NCBI GenBank assembly: GCA_964464635.1 | Contig: CAYXGT010000033.1 | Coordinates: forward strand, 1-26,387 | Reading direction: 5' to 3' | Origin: CAYLMG01 sp964464635 | GTDB taxonomy: Bacteria; Planctomycetota; Phycisphaerae; Sedimentisphaerales; Anaerobacaceae | Length of the DNA stretch: 26,387 nt | Shown: piece after piece, positions 1 to 8,459 of the stretch | Numbering within the stretch: the first letter of the stretch is position 1 | How the letters are laid out: every line of letters begins with the position of its first letter | Made by a program: the position numbers and the translations under genes | Notes under the pieces: generated by a model | Databases searched by the model: none | The model's input: only the letters and a program-made list of their open reading frames with translations | What the model was told of the DNA's origin: nothing

Positions 1-335
1 TCTGTCGGAAAGTTATGTTCCTGAAATACGCTCACGGCTTTATTGTTTTCCCCGGTGGATACGGAACAATGGATGAGTTCTTCGAGTCTATTATGCTCAT
101 ACAAACCCTTAAGCAGGCATCATTCCCTGTTATCTTAATGGGCTCGGAATACTGGGATGGATTACTGCGATGGATGAAAGATAAGATGCTTAGTGAAAAT
201 AAATATATCTCACCTGAGGAGCTTCAGGTATTTACGGTGGTTGACAGTGCCGAGGATGCGACAAAGATTATAGTTGACTTCAGAAAATCAGAGGGGCCTA
301 TCGGTATCACCTTACCCGAGGGAATGAAAAAGTAA
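1..335 (+). CDS. LOG family protein (lysine decarboxylase-like fold), 3' part
   Basis: The gene enters from the left edge. The frame is open from base 3 (Cys-Arg-Lys-Val before the first Met at 15), so that Met is internal and the true start lies outside the window. The visible part carries the LOG/TIGR00730 nucleotide-binding signature PGGYGTMDE, preceded by the conserved Arg-Lys-Val-Met-Phe stretch. Known members include cytokinin riboside 5'-monophosphate phosphoribohydrolases, which release a free base from a nucleoside monophosphate; many bacterial relatives have unknown substrates. About 110 C-terminal residues are present, roughly half of the usual length. The gene converges with the radical SAM gene 51 bases downstream. 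The family is clear, but the substrate cannot be read from the sequence. Confidence 0.85.
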   Translation, partial: CRKVMFLKYAHGFIVFPGGYGTMDEFFESIMLIQTLKQASFPVILMGSEYWDGLLRWMKDKMLSENKYISPEELQVFTVVDSAEDATKIIVDFRKSEGPIGITLPEGMKK

Positions 336-386
336 GCTCCTTAGAATTTGCCGAATCGCAAGTACAGAAATACAAAGCATATATCG

Positions 387-2198
387 CTAATCCTCATCTT
401 CAGCCGTGCTTTTTTGTATAATCACTAAGGAATTATTTAAGTGGCTGAGCAAATAATCCTTTTCGGGCCCGCCGAGATGCTCCCAGGGCAGAACGTCGTC
501 GGTTGCATACTGTCTTTGTGATTCCTTCTGAAGGTCCAAGCCGGATTCCGCAAAGGCCTTCTGCCAAATCTCGTAGTTGAAACACTCATCCCACAAATCG
601 AATTTAGCTCCGTCTGAGAAGGCTTTTTCGATAATCCTGCTTAGTCTTCTGTCGCCTCTGCCGATTGCCGATTCGAGTACACTTCGGCTAATATCGTGAA
701 ACTTAAAGTTGATAAATTTTGCGCGCAGCTTTTTTTTCTCATCGAGTATTGTTTGTTTTGCATTCTCGAAGTACGCCTTGTCTTTTTGTCCGAGCCAGCC
801 GAACGGTGTATGGGCCTTCGGTACGAACCAGCTCACGGCGGCGTTTATTTGGCCGGGCCTGCCCTTGATGTCTTTTCTCAGCATAGCCAGCTCCAGGCAA
901 AGCTGAACAATTTTTTTTGTGTCCTGCTCACTTTCACCCGGCAGTCCCGCCATAAAGTATAATTTTATCTGTCCCCACCCTGCCTGCCAGACAGCGTTCA
1001 CGGCGGCAAATAAATCTTCGTCTTTCAGGGGCTTGTTGATAATCTGTCTTAACCTTTCACTGGCTGCTTCAACGGCAATTGTGATACCGCCTTTTCTGAC
1101 CGATGTCAGAAGTTTCGGCAGGAGCCTTAGCTGCTGGTCCACACGAAGGCTCGGCAGTGACAGGCCGACGTGTTTTGTCTCGAAGTATGACTGGAGCACA
1201 TCGACAAGCGCTTCAAGATTAGGATAGTCACCGCTTGACAGGCTAAAAAGGCTGATAGTATCGAGTCCCGTTGACAGGTAGCATTTTTTTGCCGTTTCGA
1301 AGATTCTGTCTGTGCTTCTAAAGCGGACGGGTCTTCTGCAAAAGCTTGCCTGGCAGAACCTGCATCGGCCGGGACAGCCCCGCATTATCTCAATATTTAT
1401 CCGGTCGTGAACTACTTGTGCGAAGGGAACGATAGGTTTCTCCACGACAGAGGCATTATCGAAGTCATCGACAACGGCATTTTCAAATCTTCTCGGAAGA
1501 TTTTTTATTATCGGCTTGAGAGTTTGTTTTCCGTGGTATGTTTCATATTCGTAAAAGCCGGGGACATATATGTAATTGAAGCTGCTTGCTGCTTTTTGCA
1601 GGATTTGGTTTTTGTCGGAGCCGTTGTTTTTTTCTCTGAGTAAAAGCCTGGCAAGCTCGACGACCGCCTCTTCGCCTTCGCCGAGAATGAACATATCGAA
1701 GAAGTCAGCTATCGGCTCACAGCAGTTTGTCATACCTCCGCCGCCAATAATCAGCGGCTCATCCTCGCTACGGCTGCTGCTTCGAAGCGGTATGTCAGCT
1801 AAATCGAGAATGTTTAAGACGTTTGTGTAGCACAGCTCGTTGGTTAGACTAAAGCCGACGACGTCGAAGCTTTTCAGTGTCGCCTTCGATTCGAGAGTGA
1901 AAATCGGGATGTTGTTTTTGCGCAGCAGCTCTTCAGCGTCGAGCCAGGGAGCAAAAACACGCTCAGCGGCGACTGCGTCAATTTTATTAAGGATGTCGTA
2001 GATAATTGCCAGGCCGGTGTGGCTCATACCCACCTCATATATATCGGGAAAGCAAAGCGCGACTGTCAAGTCACATCGGCTCAGGTCTTTTTTTGTCTGG
2101 TTGATTTCACCGCCGATGTATCTCGCCGGCCTGCGAACGTAAGGCAAAAAATGCTGTTCGATTCTGTCGGTTAGTATTGTTATCTCTTTACTATTCAT
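387..2198 (-). CDS. TIGR03960-type B12-binding-domain radical SAM protein
   Basis: This 603-residue protein has an N-terminal cobalamin-binding-like Rossmann region (about residues 40-190, with the IIGGGG and ILGEGEEA motifs). A radical SAM core follows, whose iron-sulfur motif is Cys275-x3-Cys279-x2-Cys282 in the context MRGCPGRCRFCQ. The gene resembles the TIGR03960 family, whose members are often fused to or followed by a TIGR03936/DUF2344 domain; that partner is absent here. The family is found in many anaerobes and its reaction is not established. The start ATG has no Shine-Dalgarno sequence but has a TATAAT six bases upstream, so the mRNA may be leaderless. Family assignment is confident; function is unknown. 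Confidence 0.85.
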   Translation of the reverse strand: MNSKEITILTDRIEQHFLPYVRRPARYIGGEINQTKKDLSRCDLTVALCFPDIYEVGMSHTGLAIIYDILNKIDAVAAERVFAPWLDAEELLRKNNIPIFTLESKATLKSFDVVGFSLTNELCYTNVLNILDLADIPLRSSSRSEDEPLIIGGGGMTNCCEPIADFFDMFILGEGEEAVVELARLLLREKNNGSDKNQILQKAASSFNYIYVPGFYEYETYHGKQTLKPIIKNLPRRFENAVVDDFDNASVVEKPIVPFAQVVHDRINIEIMRGCPGRCRFCQASFCRRPVRFRSTDRIFETAKKCYLSTGLDTISLFSLSSGDYPNLEALVDVLQSYFETKHVGLSLPSLRVDQQLRLLPKLLTSVRKGGITIAVEAASERLRQIINKPLKDEDLFAAVNAVWQAGWGQIKLYFMAGLPGESEQDTKKIVQLCLELAMLRKDIKGRPGQINAAVSWFVPKAHTPFGWLGQKDKAYFENAKQTILDEKKKLRAKFINFKFHDISRSVLESAIGRGDRRLSRIIEKAFSDGAKFDLWDECFNYEIWQKAFAESGLDLQKESQRQYATDDVLPWEHLGGPEKDYLLSHLNNSLVIIQKSTAEDED

Positions 2199-2204
2199 AA
2201 CAGC

Positions 2205-2210
2205 ATTATA
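2205..2210 (-). promoter_or_regulatory. Candidate -10 box of the radical SAM gene
   Basis: A perfect TATAAT reads on the minus strand six bases before the ATG at 2198. No convincing -35 box lies 16-18 bases further upstream (the best is TTAGAA-like). If used, transcription would start at or next to the ATG. Confidence 0.35.
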
Positions 2211-2281
2211 AAATGATTGATGATAATTTTCTAATGGATATTGCGTTGATATGAAAGTTGTCGTTAGTAGTAAAGACTGTT

Positions 2282-3322
2282 ATGGACAGAGATAAGAAAA
2301 GTTTTATAGCAATTATTGCCGTCGTTATTTTTATTTTGGCACTTTTGCATTTCGGCCTGGCTGACAGAGAGCCTGAGTCTTTTACAGCGGACAGCGGCTA
2401 TCGGCCGGTAATGGGGACTTTTGCCCGCGTAATTGTTGTCGCCGCGGACGAAGGAGCTGCACAAGCCTGCATCGAAGCAGCCTTCGGACAGATTAATAAA
2501 ATCGATGAAATGATGAGCTACCACAACCCTGACTCGGAAATCAGCAGACTTAACCGCAGCGCTTTTGAGAATCCTGTGAAGGTAGAGCCTTTAACATATC
2601 AGGTGATTAAAAAAGCCATTGAGTTCAGCCGCTTAACTGATGGTGCGTTTGACGTAACTGTTGGCCCGCTTGTTGACCTCTGGAGCAGGGCCGGAGATGC
2701 CAATACTATACCGACTCAGCAGCAATTGCAGGAGGCCGGCTCGAAAGTCGGCTGGAATAAACTTATCATCGAAGACGGCGAACAGACGGTTCGATTTACA
2801 ATAGATGGAATGCGGCTTGATTTGGGCGGTATAGCAAAGGGTTTTGCCATTGATAAAGCAATTGAGGTAATAAAAGATTCGGGTGGCCTTGGTGCTCTGG
2901 TTGATATAGGTGGTGACATTCGATGTTACGGCAAAACGCCAAAAGGTCAAAAATTCTGGCTTGTCGGTCTGCAGAACCCCGACCTTGAAAGTGAAGAACA
3001 AATTTTATTTACACTGAAGCTTTCGGCCGGCGCTGTCGCAACCAGCGGTGACTATCAGAGGTTTGTTGTAATCGGCGGCAGGCACTATAGTCATATCATA
3101 AATGAAAAAACCGGCGGTACTGCCGAGGCTTTGTCCGGCGTAACTATTATCGCCGATACCGCAACCGATACCGACGCACTGGCCACTGCAGTGAGCGTGA
3201 TGGGAGCTGAGAGAGGTATTGAGCTGATTGAGAACAGAGCCGGCACTGAGGCAATTGTGGTTTCTCCTGCACCGGGATATAAAATCATGGAAACCAGCGG
3301 CGCAGAGAAGTTTATCAAGTAA
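2282..3322 (+). CDS. apbE: FAD:protein FMN transferase (ApbE)
   Basis: ApbE transfers FMN from FAD onto a threonine of target proteins such as RnfG, RnfD and NqrB/C outside or at the cytoplasmic membrane. The 346-residue product starts with a hydrophobic anchor or signal segment (about residues 7-25, no lipobox Cys). The early MGT motif is at 44-46, LGGIAKGFA at 181-189, HIINEKTG (usual form HIIDPRTG) at about 271-278, and the metal/FMN motif ADTATDTDALATA at 291-303. I chose the ATG at 2282; a TTG at 2258 is in frame but adds eight unlikely residues. The gene converges with rnfB, with six bases between the stops, which fits a role in flavinylating the Rnf complex encoded next door. Confidence 0.92.
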   Translation: MDRDKKSFIAIIAVVIFILALLHFGLADREPESFTADSGYRPVMGTFARVIVVAADEGAAQACIEAAFGQINKIDEMMSYHNPDSEISRLNRSAFENPVKVEPLTYQVIKKAIEFSRLTDGAFDVTVGPLVDLWSRAGDANTIPTQQQLQEAGSKVGWNKLIIEDGEQTVRFTIDGMRLDLGGIAKGFAIDKAIEVIKDSGGLGALVDIGGDIRCYGKTPKGQKFWLVGLQNPDLESEEQILFTLKLSAGAVATSGDYQRFVVIGGRHYSHIINEKTGGTAEALSGVTIIADTATDTDALATAVSVMGAERGIELIENRAGTEAIVVSPAPGYKIMETSGAEKFIK

Positions 3323-3328
3323 ATGGTT

Positions 3329-4210
3329 TTATTCAGAAGTGGTTTTTTCCACAGGCTGGGCGTTTGCTTCGATGTTTTTGCCGACCCGGATTATTACTTT
3401 TGTCGGGCATTTTTGCATAGCTGTTTTTACTTTTTCGTCGTCGCTGTACTTTTGGTAATCGACTTTCGAGAGGTTTTCAGCGATTACAAACATATCGCTT
3501 TGTTTTGCGCACAGGCCGCAGGCGATACAGCCGGCCTTACACATCTGACGCGTTGTTTTGCCGTTCTCTTTGCTGCTGCAGGCAACGGTAATAATATTCT
3601 CCTGAGGGAACGGCACCATTTCAATTAAGTTTCGAGGACAGGCCTTCGAACAGGCTGTACAGCCGGTACACTTTTCGTAATCGACTATTGCGAGGCCGTC
3701 TATTATGTGCAACGCATCGAATTTGCACGCCTCGACACAGTCGCCGAAACCGAGACAGCCGAATTTGCAGGCCTGCACGTTTGCCAGAGCGTTTGCAGCG
3801 GTGCAGCTTTCGATACCCTGATAGGTCGCGTAAAAGGTTTTGTCGTCCGTGCGAGCATTGCAGTGGACTACAGGCCTTTGGGGATGACCGCCGCTGGAGA
3901 CCTGAAGATTTAGAATATCGGCTATTTTAGCCGCTGTTGCAGCTCCGCCCGGTGCGCATTTACCGATGAGTTCCGGATTTTTGGCGACTGCTTTTGCATA
4001 TGAGCTGCAGCCGGCATAGCCGCATGCACCGCAGTCGATTCCGGGTAATGCTTTTTGTATTTGTTCTATTTTGGGGTCAACTTCGACTTTCAGCTTGATG
4101 CTTGCAATGAGCAGAACCAGGGCGAAGCTGCCCCCGAGACCGACCATTATTGCTCCTGCCGGCCAAATCTGCTGAAGTGACACGCACAATACCGGATACG
4201 ATAAAATCAT
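3329..4210 (-). CDS. rnfB: Rnf electron transport complex subunit B, multi-cluster ferredoxin subunit
   Basis: RnfB passes electrons between ferredoxin and the membrane part of Rnf. Residues 18-38 form the N-terminal membrane helix. The PF04060-type cluster motif follows (Cys60, Cys63, Cys68, Cys85). Ferredoxin-like cysteine sets lie at 148/152/158/162 and 181/184/187/191, with a third set at 224/228/231/234. At 293 residues it is longer than the proteobacterial protein, as in clostridial-type RnfB with extra iron-sulfur clusters. The ATG overlaps the rnfA stop by four bases, so translation is probably coupled. It is the last gene of the rnf operon. Confidence 0.95.
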   Translation of the reverse strand: MILSYPVLCVSLQQIWPAGAIMVGLGGSFALVLLIASIKLKVEVDPKIEQIQKALPGIDCGACGYAGCSSYAKAVAKNPELIGKCAPGGAATAAKIADILNLQVSSGGHPQRPVVHCNARTDDKTFYATYQGIESCTAANALANVQACKFGCLGFGDCVEACKFDALHIIDGLAIVDYEKCTGCTACSKACPRNLIEMVPFPQENIITVACSSKENGKTTRQMCKAGCIACGLCAKQSDMFVIAENLSKVDYQKYSDDEKVKTAMQKCPTKVIIRVGKNIEANAQPVEKTTSE

Positions 4211-4806
4211 TTAATCATTCCTGCAAAACCCATAAAAGCGAGAGCCAGCAGCCCCGCGGTAATCAGCGTTATCGGTGCTCCTTTGAGCGATTTAGGTATA
4301 TCAGCCAGCTCGAGGTTTTCTCTGATACCTGCCATAATGCAGATAGCCATCGTAAAGCCGATACCTGCTCCGAAACTGAGGACAACCGCCCTTACAAAAT
4401 TATCAATTTCCCAAAGGTTTAGAAAAAGACATAAACCGAGAATCGCGCAATTGGTCGTTATCAGGGGAAGAAATATGCCGAAGCTTTCATACAGCGACGG
4501 GAAGAATTTTCGCAGGTACATTTCGACGAGCTGAACGGCGCCGGCTATGACTAAAATGAAGCAGACGTATCGCGTAACTTCCAGGCCGAACTTCATCAAA
4601 ACAAGATGGTCTATCAGCCAGGTGAGTGTCCCCGCCATTGTTACCACAAAAGTTACTGCCAGTCCCATCCCGAAGGCCATATCAATTCTGCCTGATACGC
4701 CGAGATAGGGACATATCCCGAGAAACTTGCTGAAAACGAGGTTGTTTATCAGCACAATGGATATAAAACCCAGAATTAAAGCGGTTACGGTATCCATAAG
4801 CGTCAC
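4207..4806 (-). CDS. rnfA: Rnf complex subunit A, integral membrane
   Basis: RnfA pairs with RnfE to form the inverted membrane core of the Rnf pump. The 199-residue protein is almost entirely hydrophobic, with about six helices. It has the paired conserved cysteines Cys32 (in LGICPYLG) and Cys120 (in TTNCAILG), which in Rnf/Nqr complexes help bind an intramembrane [2Fe-2S] cluster, and the signature GAGIGFTMAICIMAGIRE. Its length matches the family (about 190-200). It overlaps rnfE by four bases upstream and rnfB by four bases downstream. Confidence 0.95.
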   Translation of the reverse strand: MTLMDTVTALILGFISIVLINNLVFSKFLGICPYLGVSGRIDMAFGMGLAVTFVVTMAGTLTWLIDHLVLMKFGLEVTRYVCFILVIAGAVQLVEMYLRKFFPSLYESFGIFLPLITTNCAILGLCLFLNLWEIDNFVRAVVLSFGAGIGFTMAICIMAGIRENLELADIPKSLKGAPITLITAGLLALAFMGFAGMIK

Positions 4807-5423
4807 CTTTTGCTTTTATTTGTTATTTTACTTACCAAGCCGAGCAAAAGCCCAAGTGTTATAAATGCACCTGCCGGCATTACCATCACCGCCCAGGGCA
4901 TAAAAACTTTGTCTGAAAGAATGACGGTGTCTAAGATTTTTCCTGTGCCCAGCAGCTCCCTTACCACAGCCAGCACGCAAACCGCCAGCGTGAAACCGAG
5001 GCCCATCCCGATGGCGTCAACGATACTTACGGCCAGTCCGTTTTTACTTGCACAGGCCTCAGCCCGGCATATGATGATGCAGTTGACTATAATCAGGGGA
5101 ACGTAAGGGCCGAGAGCCTCGCTCATATCCGGCATGTAGGCCTTCAGGAATAAATCTGCAATCGTTACAAAAGTTGCTATCGTCAGCGTGAACATCAGTA
5201 TTCGCAGGTGTGGTTTTAATAGGTTGCGCATCAGGCTTGTCACAATATTGCTGCACAAGAGGACAAATATTACACAGCCGCCCATCGTAATCGCGGGTTT
5301 TACCGCCGCCGTTACCGCCAGCGTCGGGCACATCCCCAGCAGCAGCCGGAACACCGGGTTCTCGCTCCAAAGCCCTGCGGTAAAGGTATCGGATAGTGAC
5401 ACTGTGTCTGTTTTATTTGCCAT
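4803..5423 (-). CDS. rnfE: Rnf complex subunit E, integral membrane
   Basis: This is a membrane paralogue of RnfA with the opposite topology. The 206-residue protein carries Cys32 (LLGMCPTLAV) and Cys115 (IVNCIIICRAEA), the counterparts of the RnfA cysteines, and the GMGLGFTLAVCVLAVVRE signature. The C-terminus is basic (ITNKSKR). It overlaps rnfG by 11 bases and rnfA by four bases, consistent with tight co-translation of the membrane core. Confusion with nqrD is unlikely because the neighbours are rnfC, rnfG and rnfB. Confidence 0.94.
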   Translation of the reverse strand: MANKTDTVSLSDTFTAGLWSENPVFRLLLGMCPTLAVTAAVKPAITMGGCVIFVLLCSNIVTSLMRNLLKPHLRILMFTLTIATFVTIADLFLKAYMPDMSEALGPYVPLIIVNCIIICRAEACASKNGLAVSIVDAIGMGLGFTLAVCVLAVVRELLGTGKILDTVILSDKVFMPWAVMVMPAGAFITLGLLLGLVSKITNKSKR

Positions 5424-6033
5424 TAGCTATCAGCCCTTCTGCCTGCAGTTTTTCCTTTACCTGGTTGGTGTATGAGTTGAATATTTTTATAACAGCCTCG
5501 CTGCTGACGGTAGCGCCGCTTATCGCGACGATTTCAGAATCGATTTTCTTATTGTCACCAGTTTTAACAAGCTCAAAATCGCCGAACGGTGCCCCTGCAT
5601 ACTGGCTGTTGTAGAATTCATCCTTGATTCTGTCGCCGAAGCCGGGCGTCTCGTTGCTTGCAAGAACCTTAAAGCCGTAGAATTTTGTAAGCCCCGCATC
5701 GACGGCTATCACCAGCTTGATTTTGTCTGCAAAGCCGGGGCCTTCTGCAATGTATGCAAAACCGATTATATTGCCCTCGGTATCTATGGCTTTATATATA
5801 TCTGTCTTGACGGTTTTGCTTTTGCCGAGCTGTATAACAACATCGTCCAGCACCAGTGCAAAGTCGTTGGCATCGGTAATCAGCTCAGCCATCTTCTTAT
5901 TTAATTTCTGTTGCTCATTTTGTACGATTTTATCCTGCAGGGCAGCATTTGCTGCTGCCAGGAGCAGCCCGAAAGTAAATGATGTGACAATCAGCAGCCA
6001 GCTTTGCTGCAGGAAGAATTTAACTTTAGACAT
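5413..6033 (-). CDS. rnfG: Rnf complex subunit G, covalent FMN protein
   Basis: RnfG carries covalently bound FMN on the outer face of the membrane. The 206-residue protein has one N-terminal helix (about 10-30) and an FMN-binding domain ending in the flavinylation motif SGATVSS, with Thr175 as the expected attachment residue for ApbE. The GPGFADK (98-104) and ETPGFGDRI (128-136) segments are typical of the family. A strong ribosome binding site (AGGAGGT) lies inside the 3' end of rnfD, which this gene overlaps by eight bases. Confidence 0.95.
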   Translation of the reverse strand: MSKVKFFLQQSWLLIVTSFTFGLLLAAANAALQDKIVQNEQQKLNKKMAELITDANDFALVLDDVVIQLGKSKTVKTDIYKAIDTEGNIIGFAYIAEGPGFADKIKLVIAVDAGLTKFYGFKVLASNETPGFGDRIKDEFYNSQYAGAPFGDFELVKTGDNKKIDSEIVAISGATVSSEAVIKIFNSYTNQVKEKLQAEGLIANGK

Positions 6034-7048
6034 TGGGCTTACCTCCTGCTGGTGTCAATTTGCAGAGCCTGTCAATCAGTGGCGTTACAGCGTTCATTAA
6101 AAGTATTGAGAACATCACACCTTCCGGGTATTCACCTACAATTCTGATGAGCATTGTGATTGTCCCCACGCCGATACCGAAAATCCACATACCCTTAATG
6201 CTCAATGGCGCCGTCACCGGGTCGGTTGCGATAAAGAAGGCGCCGATTAAAAGCCCGCCGCAAAGCAAGTGAGCAACAGGATTAATATTTGCCTGCGGCT
6301 CGATTAAGTAAGCAACAAGTGCAAAGACAAAGGCGGATAACAGAACCGCCAGCGGGATATGAAAATTGATAGTTTTTCTTATTAGAAGATAGATACCGCC
6401 TATTAACAGGGCCAGCGCGCTGGTTTCACCGATACAGCCGCCGACGTTGCCGAAAAATAATGCTCTTATTTGTTCGTTTACTGTTTCGGCGCCTTGTCCT
6501 TTTTTTACAGCTTCCTTGCTCAATGCCAGCGGTGTTGCCTGAGTTCGAATGTCACTATAGACGGCGGTTGTTTTTATCTGCGGCATTGTAGAATCAACGG
6601 TTGCGGGCACCGTCCAGGTGGTCATCAGGACCCCGAAGCTTGCCATCAAAAAGGCTCTGCCGGCCATTGCGGGATTGAAAATATTGGCGCCCAGCCCGCC
6701 GAAAACCATTTTGCCTATCGCTATAGCAAAAACCGAGCCGATAACCGCAGCCCAAACGGGCAGCTTCGGCGGAACCGAAAATGCAAGTATTATGCCGGTA
6801 ACAACCGCGCTGAAGTCGCCGAGAGACTCAATGGGATTTTCCTTTTTTAGAAATAAGTTACAAACATACTCGGTTAAAACGGCTGAAATTATACAGGTAG
6901 CTGTGAGAATTACTGCATATACTCTAAAGAAGATTATCGCCGCAGCCATTGCGGGTGACAGGCCGATTATAACATCCAGCATGACGCTGCGTGTGGACAT
7001 CGGTCCGCTTATATGCGGTGCGGATGAAACCCTTAGCTCACTAAGCAT
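6026..7048 (-). CDS. rnfD: Rnf complex subunit D, flavoprotein membrane subunit
   Basis: RnfD is the large membrane subunit, homologous to NqrB. The 340-residue protein has multiple hydrophobic segments. The periplasmic loop contains TQATPLA, in which Thr172 corresponds to the threonine that receives covalent FMN; the usual SGAT-like context is relaxed to Q-A-T-P here. The N-terminus (SSAPHISGPMSTRSVMLDVI) matches the family's opening P-H-x-x motif. AGAAGGA lies at a good distance upstream of the ATG, and 27 bases separate it from rnfC. Confidence 0.94.
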   Translation of the reverse strand: MLSELRVSSAPHISGPMSTRSVMLDVIIGLSPAMAAAIIFFRVYAVILTATCIISAVLTEYVCNLFLKKENPIESLGDFSAVVTGIILAFSVPPKLPVWAAVIGSVFAIAIGKMVFGGLGANIFNPAMAGRAFLMASFGVLMTTWTVPATVDSTMPQIKTTAVYSDIRTQATPLALSKEAVKKGQGAETVNEQIRALFFGNVGGCIGETSALALLIGGIYLLIRKTINFHIPLAVLLSAFVFALVAYLIEPQANINPVAHLLCGGLLIGAFFIATDPVTAPLSIKGMWIFGIGVGTITMLIRIVGEYPEGVMFSILLMNAVTPLIDRLCKLTPAGGKPNV

Positions 7049-7075
7049 TTATTGATTTCCTTCTGTTAACTGTTT

Positions 7076-8458
7076 TTATTGCGGCATCTTTTTTTTCTTT
7101 CTGGCAAGAAAGATTTTTCCCGTTTTGATGTATCCGGTTAACTCAATGTTGGCTGGACAGACGTAGCTGCAGCAGCCGCATTCCATACAGGCATTTATGT
7201 AATAGCTTTCAGCCAGGTCAAGCTTATTGTATTTGACTGCGTGCGCTATTTTTGTCGGGTTTAATCTTTCCGGGCAGACCTGCAGGCATCTGCCGCAGCG
7301 GATACAGGCTGTCTGTCTTCTCTCGAATTTTGCCTTGCCAATCTGTTCACCGGTCAGGATTGTTATTGCTCCTGTTGTTTTTGTAATGGGCGTTGTCAGG
7401 TCGCCGATGGCCAGTCCCATCATCGGCCCGCCGAGTATGACTTTAGCGCTTTTTTGAGCAACGCCGCCGCAAAAATCAATCAGCTCACCGACAGTTGTTC
7501 CGATAGGTACATAAAAGTTACCGGGTCTGCTCACAGCCTCACCTGTGACAGTGACAGTCCTGTGTGTTAAGGCTCTGCCGAGCACGACAGCCTCGGCTAT
7601 CGCCGCACAGGTTGCAACATTAAGAACCACAAGTCCTACCATAGGGGGGATTCCGCCGGTGGGGACATTTTTGGCGAGTATCGATTCGATAAGCTGTCTT
7701 TCACCGCCCTGTGGGTACTTCGTTTTTACCTTGACCACCTCAATATTTTCGCTGTTTTTGCTCTCGAGCACAGCCCGGCGCATAGCCTCGATGGCTTGCG
7801 GTTTGTTATCCTCAATGCCAATTAAGACTCGCTCGACACCGCAGCAGCTTTTTGCCAGTTTGATACCTGCCAGTACCTGGTATGTCCACTCGAGCATAAT
7901 CCGGTAGTCGCAGGTTATATAAGGTTCACATTCGCAGCCGTTGATAATCAAAGTTTCTTTCGGCAATCGTGGATTTGGCTCGATTTTCACCCTCGTCGGA
8001 AAGCCTGCGCCGCCCATACCAACGATGCCTGCCTGGCGAACTGCATCGCAAATCTGCTTTGGCGTGTATTTTGTATGGTCGAAGTTTTTGTCGAATTTAT
8101 CAGAACAGGGGCTCTTTAGGGGATTGTTTTCGGTGTCAGCTTCGATGACTATTCCCATACATCGGCCGAGTACAGGGTGCGGCTGCAGCGAGATTTCTTT
8201 GACCTTGCCTTTAATCGGTGAATGAACCGGTGCCGAGACAAATGCGTCGTTATCACCGATTTTTTGTCCTGCTTCTACGCTGTCAGCCTTTTTCACCAGC
8301 GGCTCGCAAACCGCTCCGATGTGCTGGCTGAGTAAAATCGTCGCCTGTTTTATGGCGGGACCTGATGATATCGTGCATTCACTTGTCAGAGCCTTCTTTT
8401 TCAGCGGGTGTGTACCGCCTCGGAACGTCTTTTTGCCTTTGATGACTGTTAATTCCAT
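7076..8458 (-). CDS. rnfC: Rnf complex subunit C, NADH- and FMN-binding subunit
   Basis: RnfC is the soluble subunit where NAD+/NADH reacts. The 460-residue product has the N-terminal Rnf barrel-sandwich region (about 1-110) and a NuoF-like nucleotide-binding domain with GMGGAGFP at 147-154. Two [4Fe-4S] motifs follow: CIRCGRCLQVCP from residue 385 and CMECGCCSYVCP from 424. The C-terminus lacks the long Ala/Lys-rich repeat of enterobacterial RnfC. Its ATG is one base after the stop of the upstream RseC-like gene, so the two are probably co-translated. Confidence 0.95.
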   Translation of the reverse strand: MELTVIKGKKTFRGGTHPLKKKALTSECTISSGPAIKQATILLSQHIGAVCEPLVKKADSVEAGQKIGDNDAFVSAPVHSPIKGKVKEISLQPHPVLGRCMGIVIEADTENNPLKSPCSDKFDKNFDHTKYTPKQICDAVRQAGIVGMGGAGFPTRVKIEPNPRLPKETLIINGCECEPYITCDYRIMLEWTYQVLAGIKLAKSCCGVERVLIGIEDNKPQAIEAMRRAVLESKNSENIEVVKVKTKYPQGGERQLIESILAKNVPTGGIPPMVGLVVLNVATCAAIAEAVVLGRALTHRTVTVTGEAVSRPGNFYVPIGTTVGELIDFCGGVAQKSAKVILGGPMMGLAIGDLTTPITKTTGAITILTGEQIGKAKFERRQTACIRCGRCLQVCPERLNPTKIAHAVKYNKLDLAESYYINACMECGCCSYVCPANIELTGYIKTGKIFLARKKKKMPQ

Positions 8459-8459
8459 T

